A stretch of 64,000 bases of DNA from Notolepis coatsorum (lineage: Eukaryota; Chordata; Actinopteri; Aulopiformes; Paralepididae): contig OZ020601.1 of NCBI GenBank assembly GCA_963971535.1, forward strand, positions 18,044,767-18,108,766, read 5' to 3'. A model generated the notes under the pieces. It saw only the letters and a list, made by a program, of their open reading frames with translations, had not been told where the DNA came from and searched no databases. Both the position numbers and the translations under genes were made by a program. This document shows, piece after piece, positions 49,201 to 61,200 of the stretch; positions within the stretch are counted from its first letter, which is position 1; each line of letters starts with the position of its first letter.

Positions 49201-52200
49201 CCATTTCCTCGTGTCGAGATATTTCCTCCAGTGTTTGTACGTCCTCCGGGGTCCTCTTTCTCTCGCTCTTTCTCGTGGTCATCCTTCCTTTTCTCTTATA
49301 TCTTTGAGTTACCACTTTTTATTTTGTTTTAGACAGTTTTAGACAGTTTTACTTCCTTCTTTCGATGTTGTTTGACCGGGAGCTCTTTCAATGGTCGACT
49401 ACCCACACATCTCCAAACCGGAAGTCGCTTTTTAGATTTTCTAATTTTACATTTATATGGTTTTCTTTCAACATTATGGTGATAAACCCTAGAATTAGCC
49501 AAAAGTCTCTCTCTCTCTCTCTATTTCTTCGTTTACATTCATGAATCACTGCTGTTCCATAGCGCCTTTCTGGTTCAATGCATGCCAATTCATAAGCAAT
49601 TTTTACGTAGGTTTATCACCATACCGGTTAACGCTTTCTGCGCCAAACACAAGATTTCTCGTGTTTCAAATCAAACTGTTGAGTGCCAAACACGAGATAT
49701 CTAGTTTTTTGGTTACTTTTTTCTTTCCCCCCCCCCCGATATTCCCCATTCTAAACACTCGCGCGGACCTGCCTGTGTCTCCCTGGCACCGCTGGGAACT
49801 ACTGGGATTAGTACCTTCTGACTAAGGTAAGGTCTATTTTAAGTATATTTTACCAAACCTAAAACATGCTTTTGGTAACGATCGCAGCTTCGTAAAACGA
49901 CCCCCCCTTGATGATTTTGTGAAGAAACATCTATATTGGTATTAGGGCTGACCCCTATTAGTCGATTAGTCGACTAATCGGTCGAAAGGAGCCGTAGTCG
50001 ACTGCCAACCTCTTAGTCGAATAAAAAAAATAAAAAATAAAAATATGTGACTCGGCGTCATCAAACCCGACTTAGTCCGGCGAGATACAAGCGTCAGAAA
50101 ATGCGAAAATTTCGAAATCTTGCCTTTTTGACTGCTTTGTAATGTCATTGCTCTATTCCCTTATTTGCAAACTTTAATACAACTTGTAAATTAGTTAATT
50201 ATTGTTAAGATTGTCCCGACAGTATTGTGTCTCAATACTGTGGAAAGACTACAGGCGAGGGCTTTACGCTGGGTGGTCTGTCTGCGAGTGCTTCATGCAT
50301 TAATCTTCACAGGTACTTAACGAGGTGTTAAAAACACACACAAGCACTCCTTTCTTAGCAGAGAATGAAAATGTAATACACTTATCTTAACGTTATAAGT
50401 TACAGCAACTTAACTTGTGACAAACGCAGTGTCTATATTAACCCATTCTCCGCCAATCACGTGTTAAGGCGGGTTTCTCCACCATGCGTTGTCTGCCAAT
50501 AACTCCGTAAGGCGTTTTTGAGATCAATATTTCATATTTTCGTCATGGTACTCATATTTCACCCATGGAGTCTTGGGTGATGCTGTCTGAGCCATCACAA
50601 CTCTGCAACGCTTCAATACCGCCACCTGGTGGCCGATCTGCGAGTTGCCAAACCGGAAGTGCCCATTGTAGCTGGGTCCGTCCCCTATTTTCGTCCGGCC
50701 ACTCGCTTATCGTCCCGGGGCTCAATACAGACACCGTCGATATAGATCTATACCATAACTCAATAATCAACATGATTTGGACGTGTATTAGTAATATACA
50801 AACCGGAAATGGATCGCATCGATCAACATCCCATAATTGGGATCTGTTTGCTCCACTCTCATCGCCCAACGCTACGAGGAAACTGGGGTGAGTTTCAGCG
50901 TTTTTCTTTACCATTTTCGATACAAACTGCTCTGATCAATATATCACCCATACTACATAAATCATTTAACGTCCGTCATTGAATTATAAATGACCCCCCC
51001 CCCCCCCCCCCCGTTCACCCGCAGATGACCAGTCATGACGTTTTGAAATTTTTAATATAATGTTGATCGGTATCAAACTGCATTTGATCATCTAATATAT
51101 GCATTTATGCCTATATCTCACGTTCTATGAAATACAGCAGAAAACGATAAAAACATATTTATACTTAAGACGGTATTTTAGTATGAATGTGTGAATGAAA
51201 AAGTAAAACGTTCCTACATCCTGAACGATAGATAATTGATGTTGAATGGGCCATAGTAATGTTAATTTAGCAATACAATTTAAAAAGGTATAGCCCTGCA
51301 AAGAAGGTGAACATCTCCATAGACTTATAGCGCTGGCAGAGAGGGTACAATGATGGGTACAATGCCCGGCAGAGAATGGGTTAAAAAGACCATCATAAAA
51401 CGCGAGTCAGGACTTAGGTGTATTGTCATTAAACAACATTAAAACACATTTAGAATGTCACAAATTTTATGAGCGAACGAATTTCGTTAGAGTGGATTTA
51501 ATGCAACCTAATGCTGTCCTTATTTTAATGTTGCGCTTTGTTATTGCGTGGCTTGAATCCGCAGCAGTAAGCCAGATAATTTTTTTTATTAATGCGCCTT
51601 TCAAGATGCGCTATTGGTCAAGACAGGCCGCTGTCCTCATTCAGAGCGAGAGAGGGGGAGGGTAGCAGGCTGAACCTGGACCGCTGAAATAGGTGGTTCC
51701 GGGTGCGCACCAGTGGGAGCGGGGGCGTGGTGTACAAGCTTGTACCAAAACACGGGAGGCTTCTGTATCAACTTGCTGACACACACAGCGTTGTTACTGT
51801 AATGCTTCATGCTTGCTTGAATTTTGGGCAGATAAAAACACACGGCAACAACTGGACAATACCCACAAAAACGATATTTATGGGCAATTTGCGAGTTCAG
51901 ACCTCAACCAAAACAAGCATGTGGAGCCTCACAGCTCAGTGGATGAAAACATGAAGCCACGTTACAAAGCACAACACTTCCCTGGCTCGCATTAGGCCTG
52001 GCAATTTTGTTTGCCATTGCTATGTCTATAAATTGGTTTCTTGTTCAAATGCATTTATTTCTATTAGACCGGTGGTGCCCAACCAGTCGGCCGTGGTCGA
52101 CCAGTAGATCAATGACATGCAATATTGCCACGAGCGATGGGCTAATGTTAGCTGCTGAACAGCTGCTGAACATTAGCGTTAACCCTGGGAAACGCTCAAA

Positions 52201-55200
52201 GCGGAATCCACGACACCAGTTCCATCAACTGACATGCAATATAATTGCCGTGAGTGATGGGCTAATGTTAGCTGCTAACTTTTCGGACTATAAGCCGCGG
52301 CTTTTCCCCCCATTTTTCGACCCTGCGGCTTATATAACGGTGCGGCTTATATGTGACTCGACGTGACCAAACCGGAAAATGTAAAAATCTAAATATTGCT
52401 TTTTTGACTGCATTGAAATGTTATTTATCTGTTCCCTTATTTGCTAAACTTAATACAACTTGTAAATGAGTTAATTCTTGTTATTTGTCCGACAGTATTG
52501 TGTCCCAATGCTAATTACATATGGTAATTAAACATTAAAACACCTGCGGCTTATAGTCCAGTGCGGCTTATATATGTACACATCATTCAATTTAGCTGCT
52601 GCGGCTTATAGTCAGGTGCGGCTTATAGTGCGAAAAGTACGGTAGTAGATAGGTCTAGTACAGCGGTTCCCAAACTTTTTTGGCCGTGCACCCCCTGTCA
52701 CCTCCCGACCTAGCTGACGCACCCCCCAATGGGTTTCTGTTAGAAAAAATTGTTGCTGGTCTCCGTGCACAGATTTTATTTTTTATTTGATCTCTTCCCA
52801 CGGCGACTATGGATAGGGAATTTCTTTATTTAATTAAATTTTTCACAACAACATGGATGCATGTACTCTGCCAGCATGTTTAATATCCATAATACTAAAG
52901 GTTTGACTAAGATTTGTATGAAATTTTATTGTAAAAAAAAAAGAAATTTTAATTTTCTTTTTACCACCATTAGCCTTTTCATGTCACGCACCACCTAGAG
53001 GGCGCTCGTGCACCACAAGGGGTGCGCGCACCACAGTTTGGGAACCACTGGTCTAGTAGACTAGATAGACTAGTAACCCTGGAATATGCTCAAGTGGACT
53101 GCACGACACCAGTTCCATTTGTGAGAAAAGGGGGGTGGGTTATATTGACAAGGCTTGACAACAGAGGTTCAAATATAACATCATATTTATTGGTTATTTG
53201 TTTCTTTTATATCAGCATCCAGTCTCCACCGCTGTGTTAACACTAGGGATGGGTACCGAATTCGGTTCTTTTGAGGTACCGAACCGAAACACGTCGGTAC
53301 TACAGAGTATCGATTCAAGTGAGATACCGTTTTTTTTTTTTACCTTTTTTCTTTTCATGTCAACGTTCACACGCACAATATATGCTTACCTAGGATTTGA
53401 CTTGATTCAACAACAAAGCAGTTGGAGCAATGGCAAGCCGAAAACGGTCGAAATTGTAGTTATTTGAAGTTAGGATTTTTTTGTTTTTACAACTGAGGTA
53501 GGTAAATACATTTTTTTTAGACTAAAGTACCGAAAAAAGGTACCGTTGGGTACCGGTATCGATTCACAGGTACCGGTACCGTATCGGTTCAAATGTGAAA
53601 GGTACCCATCCCTAGTTAACTCTTCCTGTGTTTACATTTTCGAGCGTGACATCATCGCCTACGGCAAGCTTACACGCTCAAAACGCAAACCGTAAACAAA
53701 ACCCAGAGCGCACCAAGACTGAGTGTGTACGCAAACTAGAGGGGGGAGAGGGAGGGGGGAAGTTCGCACCCAAGGACGCAACGAGGACGGAACGGACTGG
53801 AACGGACCCGAATGGTGAGTGAGAAAGCACCCTAAGACTGTCTTTCACATCATTACATTATAGTAACAAAGCCATGTATGCTCTTCTGCAGCTCACCTGC
53901 AAGGTGTTAAGTGGGGGAGGAGTTATGTATATCGCAATGGCTCATGGGTAAAGTAGTCAGCATGCATTTCTAACAGAAACAGCTCCAAGCCTTTGAAGCT
54001 CTGTGGCTCAAAACGAGCTATTGTGGTATCATCAAGGTTAATAAAACATAGATTGAAAAGTATCCGCCCGATTTGTACAAGTGATGTTATTTTGAAGGTA
54101 TGAACCTGTACTTTCATATCATGTCAAAAAGAATAGTATCTGCGATACTATTTTGCAAGGGCACAGTCGCTGCATCCTGGGCTTAGCGCTGTCCAGGATG
54201 ATTGTGATTGGTTTAGAGAAATACAAACAAGCCAGAGCGTTCTTTTCCGCTGTAGCGAGGAGGTTCAGCCAGACCTCTCTCCAGCCTGGCACAGTGCTAA
54301 CACAGTGTGGAGAGAGGCTGCGTGACACTACAGACACAGTACAATGTAGGTTGCTACCTTGAGCATCTGCACAGCGTTCTTCACTATGTGGATGGGAGGT
54401 GGTTCTGGTGCCTTGGCCAGGAAGTCAGCGATGGGAGCAGTGGGGGCCAGCAGCTTGGTATGCAGACATAGTTCCTGGTACACAAGAAACAACAAGACAT
54501 CGTCAGCACACGGTACAACACCATTTGATCATTTGAAAACTAAGTACCAGTATTATGAACTTTTAATCATAAAGTCCTTGTGGCAGAGTTTGAGAGACGA
54601 ATCGGTGCCAGACGGGGGAGCGCCCATCTGTGCTCTGATTGGGCAGGGGAGCGCTCATCTGCACTCTGATTGGCAGGAGACGGCATGCAAGTGTGAGAGA
54701 GAGAGCGAGAGAAAGAGAGCACTCAAGAGAGAGAAAAAGAGAGCAAGCGAGGGAGAGAGCAAAAGAGCAACCGAGAGAGAGTATGTCCAGTGAGAGAGAG
54801 CATGTCCAGTGAAAGAGCATGTCCAGTGAGAGAGAGCATGTCCAGTGAGAGAGAGCATGTCCAGTGAGAGAGACAGGGCTCTACAGTGCGACCATATTGC
54901 TCGCATATGCCCCTAGAAATGTGTGTGCGAACCGGAAAAATAAATTACTTGCATGGTGTGCGAGTGAAGATTACAGCCTCAGTCGTGCTTTTTTTCCCCC
55001 TCCACTGATAAATCGTTAAAAAACTACAAGTCCCACATTGCACTCAAGCCAACGATCCAATCACAGTAGAGTGACGTGACTGGTTTCAAGGGAAATAAAG
55101 GAAATTACCAATCGGAAGCTCTCATTTGCTTTTTTACTTCCTGAAAGTCCGCCATTGCGATATGCGAGAGTTTTCCGAGACACAAGTAACATTAAGTTAA

Positions 55201-58200
55201 TGTAACTTATTCTAGTCTTACCAATAGCAATAGATTTTAGAACACCTAGATGTATCGATAGCAATAGTAATATAACGTTAATGCAACAAAACGAATGCCT
55301 TGCTTTGTTAACCATAACGTTGATGCAGTAGCGTATATGTCGTTGTGTTGGCTGTAACGGACATGACAATAACATAACATAACTGTGTACACATTATAAT
55401 TGCGATAATCGATTCTAACGTTTTTCAAATCGATGCAGTTGAATTTTCCCCTTAGGATCGATGCATTGCGATGCATTGTTACACCCCTACACCAAAGTCA
55501 CTGGCCCACTGTGTATGAATGTGTGTATGTGCTAACTTGGCTAGCGTTATCAACAGCAGAGGTGGGTGAAAGCGGTGTGACGTAATTGGCAGAATCGACT
55601 GTCAATCAATGGTCTACCTGACACGCAAACTCATAAACAAAGCTCTTAGAAAGTACATCGGTTTGTTTACAATCCTCTGTCCCCTGAGGCCTAAATCGCC
55701 GCGGGGCGCCGGTTGCCATAGTGTTAACAGTCACAAGTCTCCCAGTCACAAGTATCCAAGTCACACAAGTCTCCCAGTCACACAAGTCTCCCAGTCACAT
55801 GAGTCTCCCAGTCACACAGACTTGTGTGACTTGTGTGACTGGGAGACTCGTGTGACTTGTGTGACTGGGAGACTCGTGTGACTTGTGTCTGGGAGACTTG
55901 TGTGTCTGGGAGACTTGTGTGACTGGGAGACTAGGGAGACTTGTGTGACTGGGAGACTTGTGTGACTGGGACTTGTGTGACTGGGAGACTTGTATGACTT
56001 GGAGACTTGCGTGACTTTGAGACTTGTGTGACTTGGAGACTTGTGACTGGGAAACTTGTGTGACTGGGAGACTTGTGTGACTTGTGTGACTTGTGTGACT
56101 TGTGTGACTGGGAGACTTGTGACTGGGACTTGTGTGACTTGTGTGACTGGGAGACTTGTGTGACTGGGAGACTTGTGTGACTGGGAGACTCGTGTGACTT
56201 GGAGACTTGTGTGACTGGGAGACTCATGTGACTGGGAGACTTGTGTGACTGGGAGACTTGTGTGACTGGGAGATTTGTGTGACTTGTGTGACTGGGAGAC
56301 TTGTGTGACTGGGAGACTCATGTGACTGGGAGACTCATGTGACTTGGAGACTTGTGCGACTGGGAGACTTGTGTGACTGGGAGACTTGTGACTTGTGTGA
56401 CTGGGAGACTCATGTGACTGGGAGACTCGTGTGACTGGGAGACTTGTGTGACTTGTGTGACTTGGAGACTTGTGTGACTGAGAGACTCGTGTGACTTGTG
56501 TCTGGGAGACTTGTGTGTCTGGGAGACTTGTGTGACTGGGAGACTTGTGTGACTTGGAGACTTGTGTGACTGGGAGACTTGTGACTTGGAGACTTGTGTG
56601 ACTGGGAGACTTGTGTGACTGGGAGACTTGTGTGACTTTGAGACTTGTGTGACTTGGAGACTTGTGTGACTTTGAGACTTGTGTGACTTGGAGACTTGTG
56701 ACTGGGAGACTTGTGTGACTGGGAGACTTGTGTGACTGGGAGACTTGTGTGACTGGGATACTCGTGTGACTTGGAGACTTGTGTGACTGGGAGACTCATG
56801 TGACTGGGAGACTTGTGTGACTGGGAGACTTGTGTGACTGGAAGATTTGTGTGACTGGGAGACTTGTGTGACTGGGAGACTCATGTGACTGGGAGACTCA
56901 TGTGACTTGGAGACTTGTGCGACTGGGAGACTGTGTGACTGGGAGACTTGTGACTGGGAGACTCATGTGACTGGGAGACTTGTGTGACTGGGAGACTCGT
57001 GTGACTTGTGTGACTTACGAGACTTGTGTGACTGGGAGACTTGTGTGACTGGGAGACTTGTGTGACTGGGAGACTTCTGTGACTGGGAGACTCGTGTGAC
57101 TTGTGTGACTGGGAGACTCGTGTGACTGGGAGACGTGGTAAATACACAGGTCACAACATGTTTACAGGAACGTTTTGGAGTTGTATTTCGTGACTGTAGG
57201 GAACAGGCGTTCCCTAAGCCTAATGCATGCAGAGAGACGAAAAAGGTATGTATCGTCTTGTCTAACTCCAGGGAAGATGTTAAATATTTGTTTACACTGC
57301 TTGTGTTGTTTTTACTACCTGTACCCCCCCCCCCCCTTCCCTTCCCCCATGCTGCTATGATGCCTGAATTTCCCCAAGGGGATCAATAAAGGAATATCTT
57401 ATGTTGGAGTTTTCCTTTAACATGGTGGTGTGTTGGTCTTGACTTACCACATCAGGAAAAAGACGATTTTGTCTTTACCAGCCAAGAGCTGCCCTCCACT
57501 AAATGAGCCTCGTGGCTGGTGGTAAACCAGGTGCATGTGTGTTGTGTACCTGCAGGGGCATCCTCAGCAGCTGTGGGACCTGGTACTCCAGCATGTTGTT
57601 GAAGCGCAGGCGGCTGAAGATGTGGAAGGAGATCCCTGGCTTGCATCGTCCGGCTCTGACCACACGTGCAGAGGAAAAGAGGGTACAGGGGGGAGGGATG
57701 TGTTACCAAAAGGCCTTGAAAGGAAATGTCACAGTAGTCAATAGTTCCCAGTTACTGTCAAATAGCAATTTTGTGACTTTTGCCTAGGGATGGGACAATA
57801 CCACTTTTTCATGTTCAAATCTTTTAGTTAATAAGTCAATAAGACTACAGCGATTTCATGACGGCTTCCTGTCCTCGCCCCCATTTCCGGTGCAATGTGC
57901 AGAGATTTTAAAATCATTGGTAAACAAACAGTGTTGAAAATATACACTGACTTCTGTTTTGATAGGGTTACAGTATGTTCTTTACTCTTGGCTACATTTG
58001 AAAAAGAAATACAACATTGTACTTATTTGGGATAGCCGTGTCGGAGATAAAATGCCGGTTTGGCAACATGAAGCGTGGTTAAGCGTCGGAAACCTAACGT
58101 TACATTTTCAACAACAGAAAGGGGCTGGTCGTCCTGCACAATAAATTCGGTTCATTTCTCTGTTAGAGTTATCAGCTTTGCTTTGTTACCGTCTGCAGGG

Positions 58201-61200
58201 AGTTTCTCGCACTTCTGAATGGTTTCCAGCTACGTCAGTTGCGGCTAAACTTTTCCTCTTGGCATTCGTTGCACGTATAAACTCGGCATACTCCCGTTTG
58301 CATGATGAATCTGCAAGTGTTTCTGCCACCCCCAGAAATACTTCCGTTGCAGACATTACACTCGGCTGTGTCGTGTTATTCCACAAGTATACACGCGAGT
58401 CCTCTGTATTTGTGAGTGTCTTTATTGTTAGCTCCTCCATTATCCGCTCCTAGTCTACTCTTCCCTGCCAGTGCGTACCTGTCCCAGTACGGTGGCCTGT
58501 ACGCGTGAACACTTAAGGTAACGCACTTGTGCTTCCGCATTGCTCTGATTGGCCAGCGCTCTCCCTTCGTGAATCGCAGCAGCTCTACGCACCGAGCGTA
58601 GACGCGTCACTCGTTGCAGGCTCTCCAGGAAAACACAAAGCCGCCATCTTTAATGTGTCAATGTGTCGCATAGGTAATATTAATAGGTTGCCGCGGCATT
58701 ATGCATTCGTAATCCCCCCTACATAATAACCACGCAGGTTAATCAGCAGGTTAATCAGCAAAGGTTAATAATAATAACCATGCAGGTTAATTAGCAACGC
58801 TCGCACAATACCTAGCTTAATAATAAGTAGGGAATTGGCACAAGTGTAAATTATACATTCGTCACTCAGTTTTAACATCGACGGTTAGCTCAATTCGTTA
58901 GTCAGCTGTGGAGCCTATGGTCAGTTGGTGACAAGTTCGAATCACTTCAATTATATATATATATTTTTTTACGTTTAATTAATTTATCATCTCTTTATCA
59001 TCTCTAAACTAGCTATTCATATCAATCGAAATAACGTTAATCTCCGCGAGCCTTCAGAGCTGAAGAGAAAGGAGTTTTTAATTGTTCAAATATGTTGCAG
59101 AAAAAGAATTGAAGTGATTAAAACTTGTCACCAACTGACCATAGGCCCCACAGCAAGCTGACGAACGAGTTGAGCTAACCGTCGATGTTAAAACTGAGTG
59201 ACGAATGTAGTGGGGAGTGTAAACAGTGATTCAACCCCCCTCAATGTACAGTGATTCAAACCCATAACGTTATGAATAAAACACAAAATAACAGCATATA
59301 GCGTTATGAATAAAACGCGAAATAACAGCATATAACGTTATGTTATATAACGTTTATGAGTGAATCTGGTAGAGTGAATCTGGTAGTTGTTTTGATAAAT
59401 ATGTACATTCCGCCGATTAACATTACATTTCCGCGAGTAGGTCGCTTAACATTACAAGGCTCGCTTGCGTTACGGGCGTGCGGGCGAAAACGAGTGTAGC
59501 ATCACGTGCGGTCAGTGGGCCAATCAGAGCAATGCGGAAGCACAAGTGCGTTACCTTAAGTGTTCACGCGGCCTGTACTCTGTGTTGTATTAGCATGCAT
59601 ACATTAACATAACACCACAGGCTGTTTTGCCTTTTTCTTCTTTGAGCTTAAAATAACTCCACACAGCTGACATGACTGCGGCGCTCACGTTTAGCTAACG
59701 CTAACATTGTTGTCGCGCTACTACTGTTGACGTGATGGCGCGCTTTAAGGCATGTATCGGATCGGAAAATACCTCCTCCTGTTGTTCCGATATCCGATCC
59801 TGTGAATTTGACCAGTATCGGCCCGATACCGATACTGAGTATCGGATCGGTGCCATCCCTACTTTTGCCCTTCGCTAGTTCTAACAAACTCCCCACTCCA
59901 CTCAGCTCTCCGCGCTAGTCTTCATTAAGACTCACCTGCCCTTCCTCTGCAAAGCGCTGGCTTTGGAGATCCACACCATCTTCAGCATAGTCACGTGGTT
60001 GAGAACATCAAAGGATTTCTAGAATATTAGAAAGATTACATTTCACAAGTTGGTCGACTCTATTAGGAGGCTTTCACACCGGCAGGGCTCCGGTTCAAGC
60101 TCCAGCTCCGTTCTGGAGCCTCTGAACCTTGGTGCTCTCTGGCGAACCAGCCCGCGTTTACACCTATTTAAGCAGAACCAACGTTCCACCGTCTCCGTCA
60201 TCAACAGGGGGCGTTACTCAGGCGGAGGTAAACACAACCAAAATGCGTGGAGAAAGGTTTAGCGAGCCTCAGCGTGCGAACGCACACACAAAAACACACA
60301 CACACTGTATACGTTTGAAATCCGTTCCAGCAAAGTAGGCTTCTATTATTCGAATTACTGGTTTTAATGGGTATCATAGTAGTAAGTCCTACTGTAGAAC
60401 ATGACATATTAGCATGACATCTGATTTATTAATCCCAATACTGGAAGACAAGCGCAATTGGCACTTGACAAGTGTAAACTATGGATTAGTCAGTCACAGT
60501 TAACGTCGGACCGTTTAGCTCAAATGATTAGTGCCTATGGATCCTATGGTCCCAGGTTCAAATCTCTCGGTTACAAAAGTTTTTTTTCTTTTTAACGTTA
60601 ATTAATTTATCCACTCTGGTTGGATGGTGTATTGTACTTGTGCTGTATAATGGCAATACATTTGAATCGAATCTCATTTTGAGATCAGTCGCAAATTGCT
60701 TCCTGTTGAATGGATCGATTGAGTGCAATGCAGACTTTCCCCCGTTTACGCTTGTTTTCACAGCCTAGAATATGACACGCCCACTGATGATGTCACGGTT
60801 CGCAAGGAAAAAACAACAATTTTTCGGTTCCAGCTGAGCACCAATTGTTCATGTTCAGAACAAATTAATCCCATTAAGGCCATCAGAGCCTTGAACACTG
60901 AACACTGAGTGCCACAGAACACTGAACTCTCCACACACAAGCACACATGAGCACACACACGACACGCACGCTGTACACGCTGTTGTTTTATTGGATTCTA
61001 TTATATGTTGTACTACTGTATTGCACATCGTTGCAGGCAAGACCACCCGCATTTCATTGTATACTTGTATGCCGTGACAAATAAAACTCTTGACTTGACT
61101 ATCCCGGTGTGAACGTGCTGGCCGGTTCGAGATTACGTTCGGGAACTGGCTCCAGCACGGAGCCCGGCCGGTGTGAAAGGCCTATTACTGAGTTGTATCC

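Larger units (their letters stand above)
46914..49426 (-). mobile_element. L1-like non-autonomous retroelement, ORF1 only
   Basis: GCTTTTTAGATTTTCT flanks both sides (46898-46913, 49427-49442), a 16-bp duplication typical of target-primed retrotransposition. On the minus strand the element starts GACTTCCGGTTTGGAG, has a coiled-coil ORF, a 3' UTR, AATAAA and a short A run at 46914-46920. No reverse transcriptase is present. A hAT (47743-48217) has inserted in its 3' part. Confidence 0.8.
58503..59569. mobile_element. Foldback, MULE-like element with 9-bp target duplication
   Basis: Arms starting GCGTGAACACTTAAGGTAAC are inverted at the right end, with CACTTGTGCTTCCGCATTGC inside both. GGCCTGTAC lies at 58494-58502 and 59570-59578, an exact 9-bp duplication, the size made by Mutator-like transposases. 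The interior is again inverted (58850-58955 against 59107-59215), so the whole can fold back. No ORF. Confidence 0.85.
57785..59861. mobile_element. hAT element, TSD CTTTTGCC, with nested foldback
   Basis: Left TAGGGATGGGACAATACC, right CGGTGCCATCCCTA, exact 8-bp flanks CTTTTGCC (57777-57784, 59862-59869). Only the outer TAGGGATGG is inverted, so the two ends may come from different relatives. No clear transposase frame. Confidence 0.75.

Noticed and set aside
55812-57154. Frames of 88-188 codons rich in Ser, His, Thr and Val
   Set aside because: Simple translation of the 19-bp minisatellite.
58880-58955. A functional tRNA gene
   Set aside because: A and B boxes are visible but the arms do not pair well and an inverted copy lies 150 bp away in the same transposon.
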